Shown here piece by piece: positions 46,904 through 56,395 of a stretch of DNA of 64,000 nt. Both the position numbers and the translations under genes were made by a program. Origin of the DNA: Marinomonas arctica (GTDB lineage Bacteria > Pseudomonadota > Gammaproteobacteria > Pseudomonadales > Marinomonadaceae); contig NZ_QHJF01000010.1 of assembly GCF_003259225.1 (NCBI RefSeq), forward strand, positions 62,001 to 126,000. The letters run 5' to 3'. Positions within the stretch are counted from its first letter, which is position 1. Each line of letters opens with the position of its first letter. A model generated the notes under the pieces. It had not been told where the DNA came from. It saw only the letters and a program-made list of their open reading frames with translations, and made no database searches.

Positions 46904-47070
46904 AGGGTCATCCTATTATTCATTGTGGACACTGAATGAGAGTTCTTTAGTGTCTTCTTCTAGATGCTGAGTATTATTGCTGAGTTCGAGATGAGCTGTA
47001 AGATGGAAACTTTTGTATTTGCGACAGATTTTTCTGCTTATTGGCTTGATTTGGTCGATTTTTTTAAAGT

Positions 47071-47307
47071 ATGGCGGTTTTGAATATGAGGCAAGGTGTT
47101 TATCAACATTATAAAGGGACTCTATATTGGGTAGAGCGTGTGGTTAAACACAGTGAAACGGAAGAAGAATTAGTGGTGTATCAAGCGTTGTATGGTGAGT
47201 TTGGCTGGTGGGCAAGACCACTGAGCATGTTTCAAGAAACCGTATGCATTAATGGCGAAAATATCCCGCGTTTTGATTTTCTTCGTGCGCAGCGCGACGC
47301 GGGATAA
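47071..47307 (+). CDS. DUF1653 domain protein
   Basis: 78 residues covering a whole DUF1653 domain: GVYQHYKGTLYWVERVVKHSET, ELVVYQALYGEFGWWARPLSMF and IPRFDF. It is a small soluble beta-rich domain with no established function. The true start may be the ATG at 47086, since conservation begins at GVYQHYKG. Divergent from aruF. Confidence 0.82.
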   Translation: MAVLNMRQGVYQHYKGTLYWVERVVKHSETEEELVVYQALYGEFGWWARPLSMFQETVCINGENIPRFDFLRAQRDAG

Positions 47308-47335
47308 CTAGGCTATTGTGATCAGAGTCGTTTCT

Positions 47336-48316
47336 TTAGGTTGGCGGATGCATCCAAGGGGATTCACGCATAAAGTAAATAATCTGTTCTCTCAACCAGC
47401 GGTGCGCAAGATCATTGTTAAAGCGTTCATGCCAAAAAATGTGGATAGGATGACGTCCTTTATGTTCGTCTATATCTAATACTTCTTTTGGGATAGGCAA
47501 TAACTTCACTGGGTAAAAATGGGCTTTTTCACACATCACTTGTAGGAACAAATCACCGATAGAGCGTGAGGTGACCAAGGCCATACCGCGCTTTACCGCT
47601 TGCATGGCGACCATTAAGCTATCTGTCTCTAAGCTAGGCTGTATGATGTGGCCTTGTTGCTTCAACTTTTGTTCGGTCTTTGAAAAAGAGCTATGGCGGT
47701 GGCTGCGTAAGTGGTGGGTGACGACTTTATGACGCAGCAGTTCTTCTAGTGTCACCTCGTCTTTGTGAAAGAGTGGGTGTGCTTCACTTAATACAATACA
47801 GGCTTCCATGCAACCGATTAGCTTGCTGCGCACATTTCCCGGTGTTTCACTGACGCGCATAATACCTAAATCGACATTGCCAGAAACCAGTTCATCCAGC
47901 TGGGAGTCTCCCCATGAGCTGATGGATAAGCGTAAATTAGGGGCTTGATATTGCAAGGATGCCAGCAGGGGCTCAATAAAGTTTTCCAAATCGCCTTCGT
48001 CAGCACGCAGTTTGAAGCGTCTATCTAGGGTTTTTAAGTCCAGAGAATTGGGGCTCATGAGTTCTGAGAGAGAGCTCAAAATCGGTTGAATCAAATCATG
48101 TAACTCGGATGCTCTTGCTGTGGGCGTTAAACCATAAGCCTGACGTGTGAAGAGTGAGTCCTTGAAGAGTTCACGTAGTCTTTGTAGGCTCTTACTGAGT
48201 GCAGGCTGAGTCACATTCAGTCTTTCGGCCGCCCGTGACACACTGCCTTCTTCCATGATGGTAACGAAAGCAACGAGTAGTTTTATGTCCAGCTTTAAAA
48301 TGTCGTCTAGGTGCAT
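47336..48316 (-). CDS. LysR-family transcriptional regulator
   Basis: 326 residues from ATG 48316, where GAGAAG lies about five bases upstream; extending to 48373 would run into the hairpin after the RND gene. Helix-turn-helix: EGSVSRAAERLNVTQPALSKSLQRLRE, then LFTRQAYGLTPTARA, resembling the NodD/NahR subgroup. It lies downstream of the RND pair on the same strand but is separated by a 15-bp hairpin. Its target is unknown. Confidence 0.85.
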   Translation of the reverse strand: MHLDDILKLDIKLLVAFVTIMEEGSVSRAAERLNVTQPALSKSLQRLRELFKDSLFTRQAYGLTPTARASELHDLIQPILSSLSELMSPNSLDLKTLDRRFKLRADEGDLENFIEPLLASLQYQAPNLRLSISSWGDSQLDELVSGNVDLGIMRVSETPGNVRSKLIGCMEACIVLSEAHPLFHKDEVTLEELLRHKVVTHHLRSHRHSSFSKTEQKLKQQGHIIQPSLETDSLMVAMQAVKRGMALVTSRSIGDLFLQVMCEKAHFYPVKLLPIPKEVLDIDEHKGRHPIHIFWHERFNNDLAHRWLREQIIYFMRESPWMHPPT

Positions 48317-48350
48317 AATCTTCTCGATAAGATAGCGTAATTGTAAATCA

Positions 48351-48382
48351 AGAGCCTTAATGCCCAGGGGCATTAAGGCTCT
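48351..48382 (-). terminator. 15-bp perfect hairpin after the RND permease gene
   Basis: AGAGCCTTAATGCCC (48351-48365) is exactly complementary to 48368-48382, with a 2-base gap. It lies 17 bases past the RND stop. On the minus strand only a short T-containing stretch follows, but the stem is strong. Confidence 0.7.
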
Positions 48383-48399
48383 ATCAAAGTAGCTAGCGG

Positions 48400-51300
48400 T
48401 TAGTCGAATTCGCTATGGTGACGATATTTGACACGGAATAGTAAGGTGTAAAACACGGGTACCGCAATGAGTGTCAAAATGGTCGCAAAGCCTAGACCAA
48501 AGGAAATAACCACTGCCATGCCTTCAAAGAAACCATCAAATAGCAATGGAATCATCCCCAGAATCGTCGTGACGGCGGCCATACAGACAGGTCGAACACG
48601 ACTGACAGCAGAGTTGAAGATGGCTTCGTATTTTTCGGTGCCTTGATCAAGTTCATAATTGATTTGATCAGCAAGTACGATACCATTTTTCACCGTCATG
48701 CCCGATAAACTCAAGAATCCGAGTAGTGCCATAAAGCTGAAAGCGGAGTTCATCACCAGTAAGCCAGTAGAGACACCGATCAGGGCTAAAGGTACACAGA
48801 ACCAAATCGTCAGTGGCACACGAATTGAGTTAAACAGCAATATCGTGATGATAAACATAAACAGGTAACCCAAGGGTAACGCCTTAAATATGTTGGCCTG
48901 AGCGTCAGTACTGCTCTCGTATTCGCCACCCCATTCTAGTGTATAACCTGGTGGCAACTTAATCGCTTCAATCGCTCCACGCGTGCGACTGAAGATCGAC
49001 ATGGCGGTTTCATCTCCTAAAATTTTAGGATCTGCCATCACCGTAATGGTACGTTTACGATCTCGACGTTCGATGATCGGATCTTCCCAGACCGTTTCAA
49101 AACCAGACACTAGCGTCGACAATGTGACATAAGAACCCGATGCTGGACTGTAAATTTGCAGATCACGGATTTGATCTATTGATACGCGCTCGTTCTCTGG
49201 TGCTTTGCGTACAATCGGTAACAGATCCGTCCCTTCACGGTATAAACCGATTTGAGAACCGGTAAAATTCGTTAATAGGACATCGTCCAGTTCGGTTTTA
49301 CTGATGCCTAAACGTCGAGCTTGAGCATCATTAAAGATAGGGCGAAGCACTTTCACAGGCTGGCGCCAATCGTCTTTAATGCTCTCTAGTCCGCCATCAG
49401 CACGGTAAATTTCCTGCACTTGTGCGCTCAACTGACGCAGAACCTTCGGATCTGGCCCGCTGATACGTGTTTCAAGTTTGGCACCGGTGGAGGGGCCTAA
49501 CTGCAAGCGCTGTAATTTGACCTCCAGCTCTGGGTACTCTTGTTGCATCTTGTAATGAAGCTCTTTAAATAAGCCTGGTATCGATTCTTCCGTTTTGGTT
49601 CGAACAATAAATTGCGCGTAGCTGGCGTTTTCTTGTTCGGCTTCATAGGTCAGCATGAAGCGAAGGGCACCTTGTCCTGTTGTAGAGGTGACGTTCTCAA
49701 TACGGTCGTCCTGCAACAAGTCTTGTTCAATATCTTGTACTTTTTTATAGGTGTCTTCTATGTGGGTGCCTTCAGGCATTTGAATGTCCATATAGAACAT
49801 CGGCGTGGTTGAAGGTGGAAAGAACGCTTGTTTAACAAACTGGAATGCCCATCCCGATACCACCAAACAACCAACTAAGAGAATGACAGTCATCCAACGG
49901 TAGTGCATGGCTTTGTCTAGCAGCCATTTGTAACCAGTAAATATAAAGCCTTGGTATGGGTCTACCTTATCTGCTTCTGCATCACTGGCCTTGGCTTTTG
50001 CAATGCTCTCTTTGAAGAACAGATCACAGAAAAACGGCGTCAGTGTGATGGCGGTAATCCAGCTTAAGAACAGGGAAATTAACAATACATAGAACAACGA
50101 GCCAACAAACTCGCCCACGGCATCAGGGGACAAACCAATTGGCGCAAAGGCGGTGATGGCAATGACGGTAGCACCGAGTAATGGCCATTTGGTTTGTTTT
50201 ACGACGGCACTGGCAGCTTGCAGCTTGGTCATGCCTCTTTGTAAGCCAATCAGTACCCCTTCGGTGACCACGATGGCGTTATCGACCAGCATCCCCAAGG
50301 CGATAATAAGCCCACCAAGCGAGATGCGCTGCAGGTTGATTTTGAAATAGTCCATGACAATAAAAGTGCCAAGGATAGTCAATAAAAGAATAATACCGAT
50401 CAAGATGCCAGAGCGAATGCCCATGAAAACCAAGAGTACCAGAATAACGATACCAACGGCTTCGACTAGGTTGAGTAAAAAGTTAGAGACTGAGCGATCT
50501 ACTTCTTTAGATTGGAAGTAAATAGGCTCCATGCTGAGTCCGATCGGTTGCTGGTATTTTAGCTCAGCAATTCGTTCTTCTAAGGCTTTACCGATTTCTA
50601 CCACGTTCACATTGGCCGAAAAAGAAACCCCTAACAACAGTGATTTTGAACCATTAAACCCAACAATATGCGTTTCAGGCTCCGCGTATTCGCGTTTAAT
50701 GGTCGCTATGTCTTTTAAGCGGATTAGGTTGCCATCAATGGGCGTACCAACAATCAGGTTTTCCAATTCCGAGATGTCTTGGAATTCGCCTGTTGGGCTG
50801 ATACGAATGTATTCACTGCCCACTTTTACTTTGCCCGCATTGGATACACTGTTTTGATTTTTCAACAGATCTTCTAATTGACTGGGTGCAATGCCCATAT
50901 TGGCTAGTTTGGCGCGTGAAATTTCAATCGTAACTTGTTCGTCTTGCTCGCCTGCCACGGTGACTTTGGCAACGCCATCAACAAGAACCAATTCTCGTTT
51001 GACGTAATCCACGTAGTTTTCTAAATCCTTGTAAGGGTAGCCCTCACCGTGAACGGCCAGCATGACACCATACACATCGCCAAAATCATCAACGACAATG
51101 GGTGTAGCAACGCCGGTTGGAAAACTGCCAGATATATCACGAATTTTTTTACGCACTTCGTCCCAAATCTGTTTTAGTTCTTGGGCGCGATAAGTGTCTT
51201 TAATCGTTAACTGAACTTTAGAGTAACCCGCTTTTGAAGTAGACGTGATTTTATCCACATAGGGCAAGTTTTGTAATTCACGCTCAATGGGATACGTGAC

Positions 51301-51486
51301 TTCTTCTTCGACCTGTTCTGGAGACGCGCCAGGATAATACGTGATGACCAAGGAGTCCTTGATGGTAAACTCTGGGTCTTCAAGTTGTCCTAAGTTGGTA
51401 AACGCAATGATACCACCGACCAGTAGAATCAGCGTGACCATCCAACTGGTGACTTTACGATTTATAAAATAGGCTGCAATATCCAT
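48400..51486 (-). CDS. RND efflux transporter, inner-membrane permease
   Basis: 1028 residues with the RND layout: one N-terminal span, a large periplasmic loop, a six-span block, a second large loop and a final block of spans. Signatures: FTNLGQLEDPEFTIKDSLV at the start, LGMLVDNAIVVTEGVLIG in TM4 and LSLSGMTVKNGIVLADQI in TM10. The TM4 motif has Asp-Asn where drug pumps of the AcrB type have Asp-Asp, so proton coupling may use fewer Asp. The start overlaps the adaptor stop by one base. No outer-membrane TolC-type gene is next to it. Substrate unknown. Confidence 0.92.
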   Translation of the reverse strand: MDIAAYFINRKVTSWMVTLILLVGGIIAFTNLGQLEDPEFTIKDSLVITYYPGASPEQVEEEVTYPIERELQNLPYVDKITSTSKAGYSKVQLTIKDTYRAQELKQIWDEVRKKIRDISGSFPTGVATPIVVDDFGDVYGVMLAVHGEGYPYKDLENYVDYVKRELVLVDGVAKVTVAGEQDEQVTIEISRAKLANMGIAPSQLEDLLKNQNSVSNAGKVKVGSEYIRISPTGEFQDISELENLIVGTPIDGNLIRLKDIATIKREYAEPETHIVGFNGSKSLLLGVSFSANVNVVEIGKALEERIAELKYQQPIGLSMEPIYFQSKEVDRSVSNFLLNLVEAVGIVILVLLVFMGIRSGILIGIILLLTILGTFIVMDYFKINLQRISLGGLIIALGMLVDNAIVVTEGVLIGLQRGMTKLQAASAVVKQTKWPLLGATVIAITAFAPIGLSPDAVGEFVGSLFYVLLISLFLSWITAITLTPFFCDLFFKESIAKAKASDAEADKVDPYQGFIFTGYKWLLDKAMHYRWMTVILLVGCLVVSGWAFQFVKQAFFPPSTTPMFYMDIQMPEGTHIEDTYKKVQDIEQDLLQDDRIENVTSTTGQGALRFMLTYEAEQENASYAQFIVRTKTEESIPGLFKELHYKMQQEYPELEVKLQRLQLGPSTGAKLETRISGPDPKVLRQLSAQVQEIYRADGGLESIKDDWRQPVKVLRPIFNDAQARRLGISKTELDDVLLTNFTGSQIGLYREGTDLLPIVRKAPENERVSIDQIRDLQIYSPASGSYVTLSTLVSGFETVWEDPIIERRDRKRTITVMADPKILGDETAMSIFSRTRGAIEAIKLPPGYTLEWGGEYESSTDAQANIFKALPLGYLFMFIITILLFNSIRVPLTIWFCVPLALIGVSTGLLVMNSAFSFMALLGFLSLSGMTVKNGIVLADQINYELDQGTEKYEAIFNSAVSRVRPVCMAAVTTILGMIPLLFDGFFEGMAVVISFGLGFATILTLIAVPVFYTLLFRVKYRHHSEFD

Positions 51487-52601
51487 TATAGGCCTCGCTC
51501 ACGTGTCCAAGGACGAACTTGCATGGTATCGGTTAGGCTATAAACACCCGCCGCCACGATTTGTTCACCGGCATTTAAGCCTGAGATAATTTCGACATTG
51601 TTGCCTTGTAAGGAACCGAGGGTAACAGTGCGAGCTTCTAGCTTATTTGTCTCGCCATTGAACACCCAAACCGTGCTGCTGGATTGTCCTGTGTTGGTGT
51701 CTTCATGACGCAGTACGGCCTCGACGGGCACCGTAATGTGTTTTTTGGTGCCCAAAATAGCACTGAGATCTAGATCAACGTTTGCTGTCATACCGGGCAG
51801 TAGCGTATTGACTGTTTTACCTTGTCTGATCAGTTTTAACGTGACGTCATACGCCATGGTGGTGTTATCAGGTGTGGTATTGTGTTCTTTGTAGGTGCCG
51901 TAAAGTTCTTCTTCCGGTGCGACATCAACCACCACTTTTGCCCTGTAATCGGATTTGGTACTTTTGATGCTGACCACAAGACTCTCAGGGACTTGGAACT
52001 CAACGTCGAGGTTGTCGATGTTTTGAATGTGCATCAAGGTTTGTGTGGCGCTGACATACTGGAAGTTTTCGGTATCGACAGACGCAATGACGCCATCAAA
52101 AGGGGCAAAAACTTGCGTGTATTGCATTTGGTTTTTGGCCGACTGCAAAGCGTTATTGGCTTGGTCTAATGAAGCTTTCGCGGAGTCATATTCGGATTTT
52201 GTGGTGGCGTTTTGCTTGAAAATGGTTTGAATGCGTTTGAATTGTGCGTCGGCTAAATATTGATTCGCTTGGGCAAGTTCAACTTGTAATTTGAAATCGG
52301 TAGGATCTAGAGAAGCCAGTAGCTCGCCTTTTTTCACTCGTTGGCCTGATACAACGTTGAGCTGCATCAATTGGCCACCAACCCGAAACGCCAGATCGGC
52401 TTCTTCGCTGGCCTTTAGTTCAGCGGGAAAGCGTCGAATGTTAATCGCATCGGTTGATTCAATAGTGATCAGTTTCACCGGGCGGACAATGTCTTTTTCG
52501 ACAACCGCGTCATCGTTTTGATCGGATGAGCAGGCCGTTAAAAACAGCGAGGCCGCAAAGGTGACCCCTATTATTAGTTTGCTTCGCTTTACGCACTTCA
52601 T
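51486..52601 (-). CDS. RND efflux periplasmic adaptor lipoprotein
   Basis: 371 residues from ATG 52601; GGAG six bases upstream makes this the better start than ATG 52613. The lipoprotein signal ends LTAC with the lipidated Cys near residue 24. Then come the barrel-sandwich and hairpin regions: RVGGQLMQLNVVSGQRVKKGELLASLD (two parts), coiled coil about 95-150, and FAPFDGVIASVD. It links the RND permease, encoded directly downstream, with an outer-membrane channel. Confidence 0.92.
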   Translation of the reverse strand: MKCVKRSKLIIGVTFAASLFLTACSSDQNDDAVVEKDIVRPVKLITIESTDAINIRRFPAELKASEEADLAFRVGGQLMQLNVVSGQRVKKGELLASLDPTDFKLQVELAQANQYLADAQFKRIQTIFKQNATTKSEYDSAKASLDQANNALQSAKNQMQYTQVFAPFDGVIASVDTENFQYVSATQTLMHIQNIDNLDVEFQVPESLVVSIKSTKSDYRAKVVVDVAPEEELYGTYKEHNTTPDNTTMAYDVTLKLIRQGKTVNTLLPGMTANVDLDLSAILGTKKHITVPVEAVLRHEDTNTGQSSSTVWVFNGETNKLEARTVTLGSLQGNNVEIISGLNAGEQIVAAGVYSLTDTMQVRPWTRERGL

Positions 52602-52717
52602 GTATGACTCCATATATTAGAAGATCAGGATACGATAATGAATCCATTTTATATCTCTTGTATAAGGATATGAATTTTTAAATATATATTAAAGATATGC
52701 TATAAATGAATATCTGG

Positions 52718-53665
52718 TTATGTTTTTTCTAATTCTTTTAAAAAGGTTTCCAATATTAGGTTAGCGCGTGCGCCTTTTCGTGTAATCGCGGAGAATTGTG
52801 TAATGTAATGACATTGTTCTGGCAAAATAGCGCGCATTCTTCCATCACGTATCCAGCGTTCAGCGACATGATCGGGTAAGAAGCCGATATAACGTCCGGT
52901 TAAAATAAGAAAAGCAATGCCCTCTCTGTCCGTGGCCGTCGCGCTTGCTGTAAGCGGTTGGTGTTGGGCTTTTATTTCTGGGGTTTGAGCATAGGCGGGC
53001 AATACGGCGTCAAACTCTTTGAGTTTGGCTTTTGAAAAGGTCTGATCCGCCATTGTGAATAACGGATGCGTATCGCTGCAATAGAGCTTGGAGGTTTCCT
53101 CATAAAGAGGATGGTAGTCCAAACCACTGAGGATTTTTAAGTCTGGTACGATACCAACGTGCAAGCGACCATCTAATACGCCACGCTCTATGTCGGTCGG
53201 TGGGATCATGCGAATATTGATCGTCACTTGCGGTCCCTTATCTTTCAGGCTGGCCAGTGTGCGTGTAATTCGAGTGTGAGGGAGCGTTACAAGATTGTCA
53301 GTGATGCCAATATTCAGTTCGCCTTTCAAATGCTGGTGAAGGGCGTTGATATTGGTCCTAAAGTCCTCTATCGAAGACAACAGCTGCAACGTGTAATCAT
53401 ATACCTGACTGCCTTCGTTGGTAAGAGAAAAGCCAGAGCGTCCTCGCTGGCAAAGTCGAAAGCCTAAGCGAGTTTCCAAGTCGGATATGGCAATGCTAAT
53501 CGCGGCACGACTGATGTTTAGCTCAACCTCTGCCGCGGAAAAACCGCCGCATTCAACCACAGTACGAAAAATGCGCAATATACGCAGGTCTGCGTCGCTT
53601 ATTTGGCTATGAAATTGGTTCACCTTCTTCCCCTTTGTGCCCATTGATAATGGGGCATCATCCAT
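52718..53665 (-). CDS. LysR-family regulator divergent from mmsA
   Basis: 315 residues; ATG 53644 is an alternative start. Helix-turn-helix: ECGGFSAAEVELNISRAAISIAISDLETRLGFRL (in parts), followed by a substrate-binding domain. It is transcribed away from mmsA over a 157-bp region with an inverted repeat just upstream of its start, the arrangement of a LysR activator controlling the divergent gene. Effector unknown; a semialdehyde precursor such as beta-alanine or a valine product is possible. Confidence 0.86.
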   Translation of the reverse strand: MDDAPLSMGTKGKKVNQFHSQISDADLRILRIFRTVVECGGFSAAEVELNISRAAISIAISDLETRLGFRLCQRGRSGFSLTNEGSQVYDYTLQLLSSIEDFRTNINALHQHLKGELNIGITDNLVTLPHTRITRTLASLKDKGPQVTINIRMIPPTDIERGVLDGRLHVGIVPDLKILSGLDYHPLYEETSKLYCSDTHPLFTMADQTFSKAKLKEFDAVLPAYAQTPEIKAQHQPLTASATATDREGIAFLILTGRYIGFLPDHVAERWIRDGRMRAILPEQCHYITQFSAITRKGARANLILETFLKELEKT

Positions 53666-53673
53666 TCGATTTA

Positions 53674-53695
53674 TAGTTAAGTAAATGATTAACTA
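53674..53695. promoter_or_regulatory. Candidate LysR operator upstream of mmsA
   Basis: Inverted repeat TAGTTAA-N8-TTAACTA, 9 bases upstream of the LysR start codon. A TATAAT -10-like element for mmsA lies at 53718-53723 without a good -35, as expected for an activated promoter. Confidence 0.55.
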
Positions 53696-53822
53696 AGCGT
53701 TAATAAATTCGACTTTTTATAATCTATTCCCATAGGCATAGTAGTGTCAACAGACGGTGTTTTTCTCTTTTATCGTATTGAGTTAAACCACGAAATCGAA
53801 TTTTTTAGAGTGGGGAGTCACC

Positions 53823-55313
53823 ATGGAAATCATTGGGCATTTGATAAACGGTAAGTACTCAGAACAAGCTGAACGTACCCAAGATGTATTTAATCCAGCG
53901 ACTGGGACGGTGGCGAAAAAAGTGGCCATTGCTTCACGAGAAACCGTTGAAGACGCGATTACAGCGGCTCAAGCCGCTTACCCAGAATGGCGCAATACTC
54001 CGCCCTTAAAGCGTGCTCGTATCATGTTTAACTACAAGGCGTTATTAGAAAAACACGCGGATAAAATCTGTGAGCTGATTGGCGCTGAGCATGGCAAAAT
54101 TTGTCATGATGCAGCAGGAGAGTTGCAGCGCGGTATTGAAAACGTGGAATACGCCTGTGGCGCGCCAGAGTTACTAAAAGGTGAGTACAGTAAAAACGTT
54201 GGCCCAAACATTGATTCTTGGAGTGAGTTTCAACCATTAGGTGTGGTGGCAGGTATCACACCTTTTAACTTTCCTGCTATGGTGCCTTTATGGATGTTTC
54301 CAATGGCGATTGTGTGCGGAAATACCTTCGTTTTAAAACCCTCGGAGCGTGATCCAAGCACGGCGTTATTTATTGCTGAGTTATTACACGAAGCTGGCTT
54401 ACCAGCCGGTGTATTTAATGTGGTCAATGGCGATAAAGTAGCGGTAGATACCTTATTGGAAGATAAGCGAGTCAAAGCCGTGAGCTTTGTCGGTTCGACT
54501 CCGATTGCGGAATACATTTACAGCAAAGCCAGCGCCAATGGCAAACGCTGCCAAGCCCTCGGCGGTGCCAAAAACCACGCTATTGTGATGCCAGATGCAG
54601 ACATGGATAACGTGGTCAGTCAGCTCCTTGGTGCGGCGTTTGGTTCGTCTGGTGAACGTTGTATGGCCTTGTCCGTCGCCGTCGCGGTGGGGAAAGCGGC
54701 AGGCGATGCCTTGGTGAATAAAATGGCCGCTGCCATGAAGCCGCTTAAAGTGGGTGAATGCTCAGACAAAACCAATGACTTTGGCCCTGTTATTACCAAG
54801 GAACACAAAGACAAAGTAGTAGGGTTTATTGACAGCGCGGAATCTCAAGGTGCCACAGTCGTGGTGGATGGGCGTCATCCTCAGGTTGCAGGGTACGAAA
54901 AGGGTTTTTTTGTGGGCGCAACGCTGATTGATGGCGTGACCAAAGAGATGGACAGCTATCAGCAAGAGATTTTTGGTCCCGTATTACAAGTGGTTCGAGT
55001 CGATACCATGGAAGAGGCCATGACATTAATTAATGACCATGAATATGGCAATGGTACTTGTATCTTTACCCGTGATGGAGAAGCCGCGCGATATTTCTCT
55101 GACCATATTGAAGTAGGCATGGTTGGCATCAATGTGCCTTTGCCTGTGCCCGTGGCGTACCACAGTTTCGGCGGTTGGAAACGCTCTTTGTTTGGGGACC
55201 TACACGCTTATGGCCCGGATGCGGTGCGTTTTTATACTAAGCGCAAAACCATTACTCAGCGTTGGCCATCAGCTGGCGTTCGTGAAGGTAAGAGCTTTTC
55301 TTTTCCTTCCTAA
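53823..55313 (+). CDS. mmsA: CoA-acylating methylmalonate-semialdehyde dehydrogenase
   Basis: 496 residues, aldehyde dehydrogenase superfamily. It oxidises methylmalonate semialdehyde (and malonate semialdehyde) to propionyl-CoA or acetyl-CoA, using CoA and NAD. Nucleophile Cys280 in GSSGERCMAL, Asn149 in TPFNFPAMVPLW. The usual general-base Glu position reads ALGGAKNHAIVMPDAD, a hallmark of this CoA-dependent group. The gene stands alone after a divergent LysR gene. It could serve valine, inositol, beta-alanine or thymine breakdown; context does not settle which. Confidence 0.9.
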   Translation: MEIIGHLINGKYSEQAERTQDVFNPATGTVAKKVAIASRETVEDAITAAQAAYPEWRNTPPLKRARIMFNYKALLEKHADKICELIGAEHGKICHDAAGELQRGIENVEYACGAPELLKGEYSKNVGPNIDSWSEFQPLGVVAGITPFNFPAMVPLWMFPMAIVCGNTFVLKPSERDPSTALFIAELLHEAGLPAGVFNVVNGDKVAVDTLLEDKRVKAVSFVGSTPIAEYIYSKASANGKRCQALGGAKNHAIVMPDADMDNVVSQLLGAAFGSSGERCMALSVAVAVGKAAGDALVNKMAAAMKPLKVGECSDKTNDFGPVITKEHKDKVVGFIDSAESQGATVVVDGRHPQVAGYEKGFFVGATLIDGVTKEMDSYQQEIFGPVLQVVRVDTMEEAMTLINDHEYGNGTCIFTRDGEAARYFSDHIEVGMVGINVPLPVPVAYHSFGGWKRSLFGDLHAYGPDAVRFYTKRKTITQRWPSAGVREGKSFSFPS

Positions 55314-55356
55314 ACGAATGGCTTATCCCAGGCATTTTTTATGAAAAGTGCTTTTT

Positions 55357-55392
55357 AATAGCTGCCCGTTTTATTAGGGGTGGCTATTTTTT
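55357..55392 (+). terminator. Terminator after mmsA
   Basis: An 11-bp stem with two wobble pairs (AATAGCTGCCC / GGGTGGCTATT) followed by a T run. Confidence 0.75.
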
Positions 55393-55445
55393 GGGGTTTT
55401 TATGGTCTACTATTGTGTAGAAACCTTTAAATCACAGGATGGTGT

Positions 55446-56060
55446 ATGACAAATAAGGCTTTTCCAATAAACCGAATAGCATCATGGTTACCGCTGCTGG
55501 CCGTGGTGATATTGGTGGGTTGTGCGGCGCCAGTCGAGAAGCGTTTGGAGCCACAAGCAGACAATATACTGAGCATCGAAGTGGAAGGTAATTCGGCTTA
55601 TCTATCGGGTGTTTTGGGCCATGATCTGGTGCAACAGTTGAGTGATCTGGTGCGTAAAAACCCAAATGTGACGGATATTGTCTTGGTGGATGTGCCAGGT
55701 TCAGTTGACCAGCGAGCGACAATGCAAGGTGCGCGCCTGATTCGGCATCTCGGTTTAAATACCCATATTGCACCAACTGGGTATGTGCTTTCTGGTGGTG
55801 TTGATTTATTTTTAGGTGGCGTGGAGAGAAGCATCGGGGCTGGAGCAGGTGTTGGGGTGCATGCTTGGTCAGATGGCACAAAAATCGCCGCGACGACACT
55901 CAACGTAACAGATCCTATACACGCCACCTACGTGAATTTTTATTTAGAAATGGGTGTGCCAGAGCGATTTTATTGGTTTTCACTAGACGCTGCGCCTGCT
56001 GATAGAGTGTATTTGTTATCACCGGAAGAAGTGTACGATTTTCAGCTGGCCACGCAGTAG
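55446..56060 (+). CDS. Putative lipoprotein with ClpP/crotonase-like fold
   Basis: 204 residues. The signal peptide ends in lipobox LVGC with Cys26. The mature part resembles periplasmic ClpP-like proteins (COG3904-type): SIEVEGNSAYLSG, VLVDVPGSVDQRATMQGARLI, then LSGGVDLFLGGVERSIGAGAGVGVHAW in parts. Ser116 and His139 occupy the places of a catalytic Ser and His in such folds. It may be a membrane-attached peptidase-like protein or a non-enzymatic relative. It precedes the DUF1289 gene by 50 bases. I do not recognise a named family with certainty. Confidence 0.6.
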   Translation: MTNKAFPINRIASWLPLLAVVILVGCAAPVEKRLEPQADNILSIEVEGNSAYLSGVLGHDLVQQLSDLVRKNPNVTDIVLVDVPGSVDQRATMQGARLIRHLGLNTHIAPTGYVLSGGVDLFLGGVERSIGAGAGVGVHAWSDGTKIAATTLNVTDPIHATYVNFYLEMGVPERFYWFSLDAAPADRVYLLSPEEVYDFQLATQ

Positions 56061-56110
56061 TGCGATAAAAATAGCCTAGAGACACCAATAAGATGAACAA
56101 GTGAGGGGTT

Positions 56111-56395
56111 ATGGAGCAAATTGAACTGTTCACCATAGAAAGCCCCTGCCGTGGTGTGTGCGAAAACAGTAAGACGGGCTTCTGTAAAGGTTGCTTGCGC
56201 AGTCGAGAAGAGCGCTTTCACTGGTTTTCGTTAACCAATGAAGCGCGTCATCATGTACTTGACCTATGCAAACAACGCCGAGCGCGTTTAATCAAAGCCC
56301 GCCAAGATCGATTGGAAGCGGACTCAGCTAAGGCATTGCCTTATGGCATGGAAGATGACCCCATCGTCGATCTTTTTGAGTTAACGAACGACTAA
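56111..56395 (+). CDS. DUF1289 domain protein
   Basis: 94 residues. The DUF1289 core has four Cys: CRGVCENSKTGFCKGCLRS, then EERFHWFSLTNEARHHVLDLC. The Cys pattern suggests metal binding, but no function is established. The tail is charged. Its end overlaps the convergent radA end by four bases. Confidence 0.88.
   Translation: MEQIELFTIESPCRGVCENSKTGFCKGCLRSREERFHWFSLTNEARHHVLDLCKQRRARLIKARQDRLEADSAKALPYGMEDDPIVDLFELTND

Noticed and set aside
46904..47070. Sigma-54 promoter upstream of aruF, expected since arginine catabolism is often NtrC-controlled
   Set aside because: No GG-N10-GC element with reasonable flanks was found on the minus strand in this gap.
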